A program made the position numbers and the translations under genes. Shown in pieces: positions 1-6,973 of a DNA stretch of 12,901 nt (the first letter of the stretch is position 1; the number at the start of each line of letters is the position of its first letter). Source of the DNA: SZUA-584 sp050943225 (GTDB lineage: Bacteria > Bacillota > Clostridia > Christensenellales > SZUA-584); contig JBMNOT010000040.1 of the NCBI GenBank assembly GCA_050943225.1, forward strand, positions 1 to 12,901, given 5' to 3'. The notes beneath the pieces were generated by a model, which worked only from the letters and a program-made list of their open reading frames with translations, did no database searches and was not told where the DNA came from.

Positions 1-291
1 TATTTCGACATCCGCCAGCCCTGCCGGCACCAGCTCCGCGATGATGCTGATGAGCGCCGGCTTCAGCTCAGCCGGGTCGGTGAGCTTCTCATCCTTCACC
101 CGCCGCCTAAGCTCCTCCATGATGCGCTCGGTGGCGCTCACGCCGATGTCGCAGAGTATCAGCGTCTCCTCCAGCTCGTCGAAAAAGTCTTCATCTATTT
201 TCTTGAACGACGCCAGCACGCCGTTTACCTTAGCCGATATGTTATCGCGGGTCTTCTTCAGCCCGCCCCAGATTTTATCAAAAATACTCAT
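1..291 (-). CDS. ftsY: FtsY, signal recognition particle receptor (N-terminal part only)
   Basis: This is the first 97 codons of the SRP receptor GTPase, which docks SRP-ribosome complexes at the cytoplasmic membrane and passes them to SecYEG. The protein begins MSIFDKIWGGLKKTRDNI and continues as the four-helix N domain, with the typical stretch 'DFFDELEETLILCDIGV' near residues 35-51. The window ends before the G domain, so no P-loop can be checked. There is no long acidic A domain: the protein starts with a short amphipathic helix (F4, I7, W8, L11, then K12 K13), as in other short Firmicute FtsYs. The ATG at 291 overlaps the smc stop codon (ATGA, 288-291) and is preceded by a strong Shine-Dalgarno AAGGAGGG (302-295) inside the end of smc. 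This points to translational coupling with smc. The identification is firm; the C-terminal part lies outside the window. Confidence 0.95.
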   Translation of the reverse strand, partial: MSIFDKIWGGLKKTRDNISAKVNGVLASFKKIDEDFFDELEETLILCDIGVSATERIMEELRRRVKDEKLTDPAELKPALISIIAELVPAGLADVEI

Positions 292-3200
292 GCGCCCTCC
301 TTGTCCATCCGCACCGACAGCAGCTTGGAAACGCCTTTTTCTTCCATGGCCACGCCGTACAGGCTGTCGCATACCGCCATCGTCGGCTTGCGGTGCGTGA
401 TCACGATAAACTGCACGTCTTTTGCGGCGTACTTCTCCAGATACTCGGAGAACTTGACGACGTTCTCGTCGTCCAGCGCTGCGTCGATCTCGTCCAGTAT
501 GCACACCGGCGACGGGTTAATCTTGAGCAGCGCGAACAGCAGGCTGATGGCCGTCAGTGCCTTCTCACCGCCGGACAGCAGCGAAATCTTCTGAAGCTTC
601 TTTCCGGGCGGCTCCGCGATGATCTCGATGCCGCACTCCATGATGTCGCCCTCTTCCAGCACCAGCTCGGCGCGGCCGCCGTCGAACAGTTCCCGGAACG
701 TGGCGCCGAAATGCTTGTTGATCTGCTCAAAGCTCTGGCGGAACGTGTGCCGCATCTCGTTCATCAGCGACGATATCAGCTTGCGCAGGTCTTCCTCCGC
801 CCTCTGCAGATCCTCCCTCTGGGCAATCAGCGAATCCATGCGCTCCTTGAGCGCCGCGTAATCCTGAATCGCCGCCGGGTTCACGCTGCCCATCTCGTGC
901 AGCCGCGCGCGAATTTCCTCCGCCTCGGCCGCCGCGCCGGTAAGGTCGATATCCTGACGCTCGGCAAGGGCGTTCGCATAGGTGAGCTGGTAGGTATCCC
1001 ACAGCCGGTTTTGCGCCGCCTCGATGTCCGCCTGCGCCTTCTCGATGTTGAACCCTGTACGCAGGCTCTTCTCCGACAGTTCGGTCACCGCCCGGCGTGT
1101 CTGATCCAGCTCCGCCTCCAGCACCGCAATCTCACCCATCTGAGCCGTGCGGCTCGCAGCCATTTCGCCCTGCTGGCGTTTGAGCGATTCCAGCACTTCC
1201 GCTTTGCTGCGGTACATGTCCTCCATCTCCTTTTTGAAAGCGCGCAGGTTCTCGGCGCTTTCGGCCTCAAGCTCCAATGCTTTGGCTTTTGCGCTGCGTT
1301 GCCGTTCAAACTCCTGCTTCTCCTGCATGAGCCGCATGTTATCGCTTAAGAGCGCAGCGTTCTCGCGGAACAGACCCGCAATAACGACTTCCGCGTCGTG
1401 GATGATCTTCTTCAGCTCTTCGATGCGCTCGGTGCGGCGGCTGAATTCCTCCTCCAGACGCTTCATATCCTCGCTTTGCGTCTCGCTGGCCTGCTGCATG
1501 TCGCTCTGCAATGCGGCGGAGCCCTCAATCTCCTGAGCCGCGCGCGCCGCAGCGTCGTTCAGGCTGGCAAGCTCTTCCTCCAGGGCGCGTTCCTGCGCTT
1601 CCGCTGCCGCAGCCGCCGCAAACAGCGATTCCCGCTTTTCCCGGGCAGCCGCCTGCTGCACATCGCCGTCGTGCAGCGTCGTACGCAGCGACTCGATCTC
1701 GCTCTGCAGCGCCTCGCGCTCGCGAATCCGCTCCGCCAGCTTCTGCTCCAGCGCCGCCACCGTGGCTTTCAGCTGCTCAGCACGGCCGCGCGTCTCTTCC
1801 TCGCGACGGTCGCGGGAAACCAGCCCGCTGCGCTCGCGCCTTAAGCTGCCGCCCGTGATGGAGCCGCCAGGGTTGAACACGTCGCCCGCCAGCGTCACCA
1901 CGCGCAGCGACTGGCCACAGCGCCGCATCACGCGGATTGCGGTGTCGGTTTCGTTCACAATCACCGTGCGCGCCAGCAAAAAGTCCACGGCGGGCCGCAC
2001 ATCGTCCGTGCACGACACCAGCTCCGAAGCCACGCCCAATACGCCGGGCTCAGAGAGCACCGCGCGCTCCTCCCGCGAGAGCGAGCGCAGCCTCAGGCTC
2101 TTCACGGGCAGGAACGTTACCCGGCCCATGTTATTTTTTCTTAAGTGGGCGATGATATGCTTGGCGTCGTATTCGTCTTCCACGATGACGTTCTGCAATG
2201 CGGCGCCCAGAACAGTCTCAATCGCCGTTTCAAACTGTGCGGGCACGCGCATCACGTCCGCCACCGTACCCCGTATGCGGCTGCCGATATCCGCATGGTC
2301 ACGCGCGGACAGCATCAGGTTTCGCACGCTGTCCATATAGCCCTCGAAGCTGCCCTTCATGTCGGCGAGCATCCGGGCTGTCGATGCGGCGGTGGCGTAT
2401 TCTCGCCGTGCGGCTTCCAGCGCCTGCCGCGTCTCGGCGACAGCCCGTGCCGCATCGCGCTCACGCTGCACCGCTTCGTTGAACCGGCTACGCACAGCGT
2501 CCGCCTGCTCATTGAGCTTTTTCTGCCGCGCGTCTTCCGCGGCGATCTGCTCAGCGAGCCGCTGTTTTTCCGCCGCGATTTCGGCCATGCGGCGCTGCGC
2601 TTCCTCGATGCGCTGAATGAGGCCCGCCCGTTTCTGCTCCAGCGCCGACACCGCGCTGCGCACGTCGGCCATGCGCTCCAGCGATTTCACCCGCGCGCTC
2701 TGCGCCGATTCCATCGCTTTCGCCCTGTCGTCCATATCCCGGCTGAGCCTGTCCAGCTCGGCCTGCGCCTCGGCGGCTTCGCGGCGGCGCCTTTCCAGTT
2801 TTTCCTCGATTTTATTCAGGCGGAGCCGGTTGGCCTGTTCGTTTTCCGCTGCGGCTGCCGCTTTCTTTTCCAGCTCCTCGATCTCGGTGCGGAGGCGCTG
2901 CGTGTCCTTCTCGTTGTTGGCGATGCGCTCGTCGCACAGGCGTATTTCGCCTTCCACGCGCTCCAGCTCCGCCAGCGCGCCGCTCAGCCTTTCCGCCAGC
3001 GCGCCACTCTCCTTTTCCGACCTCGCCGCCTGCTCCTGCAGGGCAGCCAGCCTGCCCGCCAGCTCTATCGCCAGTCGTTCCTTGCCGGCGCGCTCTTCGT
3101 CCAGCTCTGCGCGCTGCTGCTCCAGTTTTGCGATGCGGTCGCGCAGCCTGTCGCAGTTCTGCAGGAAAAGGCCCACGTCCAGCGCGCGCAGCCGTGCCGA

Positions 3201-3854
3201 GAGCTCCAGATACAGCGCTGCGTCCTCCGCCTGCTTCTTCAGGGGCTCCAGCATAAACGCCTGCTCCGCGATGATGTCGCTTATGCGCTGTATGTTCTCG
3301 CGGGTTCTCTCCAGCTTGCGTTCCGCTTCCTCCTTGCGCACCCGGTATTTCATGATGCCGGACGCTTCCTCGAAAACGCGGCGCCTGTCCAGCGATTTCT
3401 CACTCAGTATTTCGTCGATGCGGCCCTGCCCGATGATGGAATAGCCCTCGCGGCCGATGCCGGTGTCGCGGAACAGCGCCAGTATGTCCTTTAAGCGGCA
3501 TTTGGTGCCGTTGATATAGTATTCGCTCTCGCCGCTGCGGTACAGCTTGCGCGTTACCTGGATCTCGGAATACTCCGTTCCCAGCTTGGCGTCGCCGTTG
3601 TCAAAAAGCAGCGTCACTTCGCATCTGGAGCGCGGCTTGCGCGTCTGCGTGCCCGCAAATATCACGTCCTGCATCATGCCGCCGCGCAGCGACTTGGCGC
3701 TCTGCTCGCCCAGCACCCAGCGCACAGCGTCCGAAATGTTGCTCTTGCCGCTGCCGTTGGGGCCCACGACGCCGATGATCGATCCGCTCATATGCATCTG
3801 GGTCTTTTCCGGGAAGGACTTGAACCCGGACATCTCAATGCATTTTAGAAACAA
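288..3854 (-). CDS. smc: SMC, chromosome condensation/segregation ATPase
   Basis: This 1188-residue protein is full length for bacterial SMC, the ATPase that works with ScpA and ScpB to extrude DNA loops and organise the nucleoid. Walker A (GPNGSGKSN) lies at residues 31-39 and is followed by 'AVRWVLGEQSAKSLRGG'. A coiled coil rich in E, R, A and Q follows. The hinge covers roughly residues 500-670 and ends with a GGSITGGS motif. A second coiled coil leads to the ABC signature LSGGEKALT (1093-1101), Walker B CILDEIDAAL (1118-1127, with catalytic E1122) and the H-loop THRK (about 1153). The start is a TTG at 3854: it gives the family's usual MFLK...GFKSF beginning, an in-frame stop lies just upstream (3863-3861), and the first internal ATG (codon 8) would remove the first beta strand. 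An AAAGG sits 12 nt upstream, so the ribosome site is loose. The gene is followed by ftsY with a 4-bp overlap. The common partner rnc is not upstream; spoVS is. Confidence 0.97.
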   Translation of the reverse strand: MFLKCIEMSGFKSFPEKTQMHMSGSIIGVVGPNGSGKSNISDAVRWVLGEQSAKSLRGGMMQDVIFAGTQTRKPRSRCEVTLLFDNGDAKLGTEYSEIQVTRKLYRSGESEYYINGTKCRLKDILALFRDTGIGREGYSIIGQGRIDEILSEKSLDRRRVFEEASGIMKYRVRKEEAERKLERTRENIQRISDIIAEQAFMLEPLKKQAEDAALYLELSARLRALDVGLFLQNCDRLRDRIAKLEQQRAELDEERAGKERLAIELAGRLAALQEQAARSEKESGALAERLSGALAELERVEGEIRLCDERIANNEKDTQRLRTEIEELEKKAAAAAENEQANRLRLNKIEEKLERRRREAAEAQAELDRLSRDMDDRAKAMESAQSARVKSLERMADVRSAVSALEQKRAGLIQRIEEAQRRMAEIAAEKQRLAEQIAAEDARQKKLNEQADAVRSRFNEAVQRERDAARAVAETRQALEAARREYATAASTARMLADMKGSFEGYMDSVRNLMLSARDHADIGSRIRGTVADVMRVPAQFETAIETVLGAALQNVIVEDEYDAKHIIAHLRKNNMGRVTFLPVKSLRLRSLSREERAVLSEPGVLGVASELVSCTDDVRPAVDFLLARTVIVNETDTAIRVMRRCGQSLRVVTLAGDVFNPGGSITGGSLRRERSGLVSRDRREEETRGRAEQLKATVAALEQKLAERIREREALQSEIESLRTTLHDGDVQQAAAREKRESLFAAAAAAEAQERALEEELASLNDAAARAAQEIEGSAALQSDMQQASETQSEDMKRLEEEFSRRTERIEELKKIIHDAEVVIAGLFRENAALLSDNMRLMQEKQEFERQRSAKAKALELEAESAENLRAFKKEMEDMYRSKAEVLESLKRQQGEMAASRTAQMGEIAVLEAELDQTRRAVTELSEKSLRTGFNIEKAQADIEAAQNRLWDTYQLTYANALAERQDIDLTGAAAEAEEIRARLHEMGSVNPAAIQDYAALKERMDSLIAQREDLQRAEEDLRKLISSLMNEMRHTFRQSFEQINKHFGATFRELFDGGRAELVLEEGDIMECGIEIIAEPPGKKLQKISLLSGGEKALTAISLLFALLKINPSPVCILDEIDAALDDENVVKFSEYLEKYAAKDVQFIVITHRKPTMAVCDSLYGVAMEEKGVSKLLSVRMDKEGA

Positions 3855-3902
3855 TACGCTCTACGACCTTTCCGCATATATTAATACCCCTGCTCACCAT
3901 CT

Positions 3903-3928
3903 AAAAAAAAATCGGCATACGCTGCCGA
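3903..3928 (-). terminator. Intrinsic terminator of spoVS
   Basis: Read on the minus strand, TCGGCA (3928-3923) and TGCCGA (3917-3912) form a perfect 6-bp GC-rich stem with the 5-nt loop GCGTA. A run of nine T residues (3911-3903) follows. It begins 19 nt after the spoVS stop codon and about 50 nt before the smc start, so it should separate spoVS from smc-ftsY. This implies that smc has a promoter in the remaining short gap or depends on read-through. Only weak -10/-35 matches are visible there (TTTAGA at 3905-3900 and TAATAT at 3882-3877, 17 nt apart), so I do not call an smc promoter. Confidence 0.85.
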
Positions 3929-3946
3929 CACTTGGGTGCCATAAAC

Positions 3947-4207
3947 TTACCGCGCTTCCACGATCAGCTTAATCGAAGTTCTCACCACGCCGTCGATCTC
4001 GATATTGGTGAATGCGGGAATTACAACCAGGTCTATGCCGCGCGGCGCCATAAACCCCCGCGTGATTGCAATGGCCTTGATTGCCTGATTGACGGCACCT
4101 GCGCCCACAGCCAAAACCTCCGCATAGTTGTGTTCGTTTATCATTGCCGCTATGGCCCCGGCAACAGCTTTTGGCTGTGATTTTGTCGACACTTTCAGCG
4201 GTTCCAT
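3947..4207 (-). CDS. spoVS: SpoVS, stage V sporulation protein S
   Basis: This is a small, strongly conserved Alba-like protein of 86 residues. In Bacillus subtilis, SpoVS affects progression of spore development (septation, engulfment, coat assembly); its biochemical role is not settled. The sequence matches the family nearly end to end: MEPLKVSTKS at the start, 'VGAGAVNQAIKAIAITRGF' in the middle, and 'IPAFTNIEIDG' followed by RTSIKLIVEAR at the end. I use the ATG at 4207 and not the in-frame ATG at 4219. A GGGGG ribosome site lies 7 nt before 4207 and falls between the two ATGs, the family normally starts ME-x-LKVS, and no Shine-Dalgarno precedes 4219. The gene has a likely promoter at 4241-4249 and a clear terminator at 3903-3928, so it is probably monocistronic. 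SpoVS homologues also occur in non-sporulating bacteria, so on its own it does not prove sporulation. Confidence 0.95.
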   Translation of the reverse strand: MEPLKVSTKSQPKAVAGAIAAMINEHNYAEVLAVGAGAVNQAIKAIAITRGFMAPRGIDLVVIPAFTNIEIDGVVRTSIKLIVEAR

Positions 4208-4240
4208 ATAAGCCCCCATATACTGTATAGCATAACTGGT

Positions 4241-4249
4241 ATTGTATCA
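4241..4249 (-). promoter_or_regulatory. Probable extended -10 promoter for spoVS
   Basis: The minus strand reads TGATACAAT here, a TG-N-TACAAT extended -10 element. Transcription would begin near 4234 and leave a leader of about 27 nt before the spoVS ATG, with the GGGGG ribosome site inside it. The hexamer 17 nt upstream (TGGTCT) is a poor -35, which extended -10 promoters tolerate. In B. subtilis spoVS depends on SigH, but I do not see a convincing SigH -35/-10 pair here. The element is visible in the sequence; the sigma factor is inferred. Confidence 0.4.
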
Positions 4250-4343
4250 AAAAAACGGCAATAAGACCATCTTTTTTTTATTAATCAGGCCTTTTTTCCC
4301 AGACAGTTCCCGGCTGCAACGGATAAAACGGCGGCAACAGGTG

Positions 4344-4370
4344 AAAACCGGCCTCTCGCCGCACGCCGGT
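4344..4370 (-). terminator. Weak intrinsic terminator candidate after trxA
   Basis: On the minus strand, ACCGGC (4370-4365) pairs perfectly with GCCGGT (4352-4347) across a 12-nt loop and is followed by only three further T residues (4346-4344). The stem is GC-rich, but the loop is large and the T-tract short, so this would be an inefficient terminator. It lies about 36 nt after the trxA stop, the right place for the end of the hisS-aspS-rseC-trxA unit. No better candidate is seen in the gap. Confidence 0.4.
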
Positions 4371-4405
4371 AGCCTGCGCTGAGCACGCGGTGACAGCCAG
4401 CAGCG

Positions 4406-4732
4406 TTACAGAGCGGCGTCTAGCATCGCCGCGATTTTATCCTTGCCCACAATGCCGACAGACCTGGAAACGATGCTACCGTCCTTGAAGAGTATCAGCG
4501 TCGGTATGCTCATCACGCCAAAGCGCTGGGCTAGCTCCGGCTCCTCGTCGATGTTGACTTTGCCCACAGTGACCTTGCCGTCGTAATCTTCCGCTATCTG
4601 GTCGATCGTCGGGGAAAGCATGCGGCACGGCGCGCACCATTCCGCCCAGAAATCCACCAGTACCGGACGGCTGCTGCTGGACACCTTTTCATCAAAGGTG
4701 AGATTCGTTATCTGTATGGCCTTTGAAGACAT
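4406..4732 (-). CDS. trxA: Thioredoxin (CAPC active site)
   Basis: This is a cytoplasmic disulfide reductase of 108 residues, a typical thioredoxin length. The fold markers are present: VLVDFWAEWCAPCR, with the redox cysteines C33 and C36, the buried Asp at D27, NIDEEPELAQRFGV, and the cis-proline in SIPT at P77. The active-site loop is CAPC, not the commoner CGPC. This variant occurs in other thioredoxins and usually shifts redox potential modestly. The ATG at 4732 has a strong ribosome site, AAGGAGAG (4745-4738), 5 nt upstream. The gene lies 18 nt after rseC on the same strand with no visible terminator between them, so it is likely the last gene of the T-box-led operon. No thioredoxin reductase gene is in the window. 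Identification as thioredoxin is firm; which of several paralogues it is cannot be told. Confidence 0.95.
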   Translation of the reverse strand: MSSKAIQITNLTFDEKVSSSSRPVLVDFWAEWCAPCRMLSPTIDQIAEDYDGKVTVGKVNIDEEPELAQRFGVMSIPTLILFKDGSIVSRSVGIVGKDKIAAMLDAAL

Positions 4733-4750
4733 CTGTACTCTCCTTAAAAC

Positions 4751-5182
4751 TTATCTTTTGTCCACCATCCTGTAGACATTGCTGACCTTTTTATTATACA
4801 ACGGCGCGGCGATTTTTAACAGTACAAAAGACAGCGCCGCAAACCCCAGCCCGAACAGGGCCGCCGGCATCTGCGGTTCGGCAAAAACGCCCCACACCGA
4901 GCCCAGCAACCAGCCCAATACCACGCCGATAATCAGCATGACCAGCGGGAACGCATAGGCCAGCGCGGACGCGCTCAGGGCTTTTTTGGAGCGTATGGAC
5001 ACCGCCACCATGTCGCCCACCGAAGCGCCCAGCTCGTTGGGCACTTCGATGACGATTTCGTTCTGCGTGGAAAGCATGCCGCAGGCCTGGCAGCGCCCGC
5101 ATGCCGAAGTCCGCGTGAACTTCACATACGCCGTGCTGCCCCGGATATTCACGACCTGCCCCAGCTCCTGCATCTGTTCCAT
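4751..5182 (-). CDS. rseC: RseC/MucC-family membrane protein with cysteine cluster
   Basis: This is a 143-residue protein of the RseC family (SoxR-reducing system / sigmaE regulator family). The N-terminal cytoplasmic part (about residues 1-65) contains C28-x2-C31-x2-C34 in 'SACGRCQAC', a likely Fe-S or redox cysteine cluster. Two transmembrane helices follow, near residues 72-95 and 107-127, and then a short basic tail ending VDKR. In proteobacteria RseC is linked to sigmaE control and to the Rsx/Rnf complex that reduces SoxR. In Clostridia the partner is not established. The start could be M1 (5182) or M4 (5173). GGAG overlaps the aspS stop 12 nt before M1, and neither site is decisive. The gene lies 9 nt after aspS and 18 nt before trxA. 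The trxA neighbour suggests a role in thiol or electron-transfer redox control, which is inference. Confidence 0.85.
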   Translation of the reverse strand: MEQMQELGQVVNIRGSTAYVKFTRTSACGRCQACGMLSTQNEIVIEVPNELGASVGDMVAVSIRSKKALSASALAYAFPLVMLIIGVVLGWLLGSVWGVFAEPQMPAALFGLGFAALSFVLLKIAAPLYNKKVSNVYRMVDKR

Positions 5183-5191
5183 ATCTTTTAT

Positions 5192-6973
5192 TTACTCCAC
5201 AATCTTGATACCCAGCTCGCGCAGCTGTTTGGGCGATACGGGCGACGGCGCGTTGGTCATCAGGCAGGACGCGTTCTGCACCTTGGGGAACGCGATGACG
5301 TCGCGTATGGACTGGCAGCCCAAAAGCAGCATGGCCAGCCTGTCAAGGCCGAACGCAAGCCCGCCGTGCGGCGGCGCGCCGTATTTCAGCGCTTCCATCA
5401 GGAAGCCGAAGTTCTCCCACGCCTCCTTTTTAGTATGCCCGATTGCTTTCAGCATCCGCTCCTGCAGCTCGGCGGTATGGATACGGATGCTGCCGCCGCC
5501 GATCTCGTTGCCGTTTAACACCATGTCGTAGGCCTTGGCGTGTACGCTGCCCGGGTCGCTCTCCAGTTTGTCCACGTCCTCGTCTTTGGGGCACGTGAAC
5601 GGATGGTGCTTCGCGACATACCTCTTCTCTTCCTCGTCGTATTCGAACTGCGGGAAGTCCACCACCCACAAAAGGTCCCATTTGCTCTCGTCAATAAGCC
5701 CCAGCTTTTTGGCGAGCTTTAAGCGCAGCGCGCCCAGTGTGTCGTAGACGATTTTGTCCTTGTCGCCCACGAAGAATATGATGTCGCCGGTCTCCGCGCC
5801 CACGCGCTTTAAGAGCGCGTCCAATTCCTCGTCCGTGAAGAACTTGGTGATGGGCGACTGCATGCCATCTTCCTTCATCGATATCCACGCCATGCCCTTA
5901 GCGCCGTATATCTTCACAAAGTCCACCAGAGAGTCGATCTCGCGGCGGGCGTACTTATCTACGCAGCCCTTGGCGTTGATCGCGCGGACGCTGCCGCCGT
6001 TTTGTACCACGGACGAGAATACTTTAAAACCGGTGTTCGCCACGATGTCGCTCACGTTGACAAGCTCAAGGCCAAAGCGGGTGTCCGGCTTGTCGGAGCC
6101 GAAGCGGTCCATCGCTTCCTGATAAGGCAGGCGGCGCAGCGGCAGCGGGATGTCCACGTCCAGCACCTGCTTGAATATGTGCGCAATCAGGCCTTCCGCC
6201 ATCGTCAGCACGTCGTCCACGTCCACGAACGACATCTCAATATCGATCTGCGTGAACTCGGGCTGGCGGTCGGCGCGCAAATCCTCGTCGCGGAAGCATT
6301 TGACGATCTGGAAATAGCGGTCGAAGCCCGATATCATGAGTATCTGCTTTAAAGTCTGCGGCGACTGTGGCAGCGCGTAGAAGCTGCCCGGATGTACGCG
6401 CGACGGCACCAGGTAGTCGCGCGCGCCCTCGGGCGTGCTCTTGGTGAGCATCGGCGTCTCAATATCGAGGAAGCCGTTTTTCACTAAATAATCCCGCGCG
6501 GCGGCGGAGATGCGGCTGCGCATCATGATGTTGTGCTGCATCTTGGGGCGCCGCAGGTCGAGATAGCGGTATTTGAGCCGCAGTTCCTCGCGCACCCCGG
6601 TATCGTCCTCAATCTCGAAAGGCGGCGTCTGCGCCTTGCTTAATACCTTGAGCTCGCGCGCCTTGAGCTCAATAAGGCCGGTGGGTAGCTTTTCGTTCAC
6701 CGTTTCGGGATCGCGCCTGACGATCTTGCCGCACACGGCGAGGACGTATTCGCTGCGCAGCGCGTTCACGCGGTTAAAATCGCCCTCCAGCACCGATTCG
6801 TCGAACACCACCTGCATGATGCCGCTGCGGTCACGCAGGTCCACAAATACCAGCGCGCCAAAATCGCGCCGCGTCTGCACCCAGCCCATCAGCGTGACTT
6901 CCCTGCCGACATCGTCCAGCGTAAAGTTGGTGCAGTAATCAGTCCTCTTCCATCCCTGTAAAAACTCGCTCAT
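5192..6973 (-). CDS. aspS: Aspartyl-tRNA synthetase (bacterial type)
   Basis: AspRS charges tRNA-Asp with aspartate in the cytoplasm. At 593 residues it has the length of bacterial AspRS. The N-terminal OB-fold anticodon-binding domain contains 'GWVQTRRDFGALVFVDLRD' (about residues 30-48). The class II catalytic core has the loop ALPQSPQ, motif 2 FRDEDLRADRQPEFTQIDIE starting at F227, and 'RFGSDKPDTRFG' just before the bacterial GAD insertion. Motif 3 GLAFGLDRLAMLL runs from 538 and includes R545. The protein ends GIKIVE. F38 sits where discriminating bacterial enzymes usually have Leu and nondiscriminating ones often have His, so specificity (Asp only, or Asp plus Asn tRNA) cannot be called. 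The ATG at 6973 overlaps the hisS stop (ATGA, 6970-6973), with AAAGGA about 10 nt upstream inside hisS, so translation is probably coupled. It shares the T-box-controlled transcript with hisS. Confidence 0.97.
   Translation of the reverse strand: MSEFLQGWKRTDYCTNFTLDDVGREVTLMGWVQTRRDFGALVFVDLRDRSGIMQVVFDESVLEGDFNRVNALRSEYVLAVCGKIVRRDPETVNEKLPTGLIELKARELKVLSKAQTPPFEIEDDTGVREELRLKYRYLDLRRPKMQHNIMMRSRISAAARDYLVKNGFLDIETPMLTKSTPEGARDYLVPSRVHPGSFYALPQSPQTLKQILMISGFDRYFQIVKCFRDEDLRADRQPEFTQIDIEMSFVDVDDVLTMAEGLIAHIFKQVLDVDIPLPLRRLPYQEAMDRFGSDKPDTRFGLELVNVSDIVANTGFKVFSSVVQNGGSVRAINAKGCVDKYARREIDSLVDFVKIYGAKGMAWISMKEDGMQSPITKFFTDEELDALLKRVGAETGDIIFFVGDKDKIVYDTLGALRLKLAKKLGLIDESKWDLLWVVDFPQFEYDEEEKRYVAKHHPFTCPKDEDVDKLESDPGSVHAKAYDMVLNGNEIGGGSIRIHTAELQERMLKAIGHTKKEAWENFGFLMEALKYGAPPHGGLAFGLDRLAMLLLGCQSIRDVIAFPKVQNASCLMTNAPSPVSPKQLRELGIKIVE

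Larger units (their letters stand above)
4220..4405. other. Intergenic gap between trxA and spoVS
   Basis: This 186-bp stretch holds no credible open reading frame. The half next to trxA is GC-rich and contains one hairpin, annotated separately. The half next to spoVS is AT-rich, with homopolymer runs (an 8-T tract near 4271-4279 and a 6-T tract near 4292-4297 on the plus strand), and carries the spoVS promoter. I see no RNA gene or repeat. Confidence 0.6.

Noticed and set aside
2145..3494. Long open frame (449 codons) on the plus strand opposite smc, plus others at 393-1349 and 2617-3444
   Set aside because: They lie fully antisense to a confident smc gene. Their translations have low-complexity R/S/A/H/L-rich composition and no recognisable motif, as expected from GC-rich codon shadows.
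4208..4219. Upstream ATG for SpoVS (four extra residues)
   Set aside because: No Shine-Dalgarno precedes it, and the GGGGG ribosome site for the second ATG would lie within the coding sequence.
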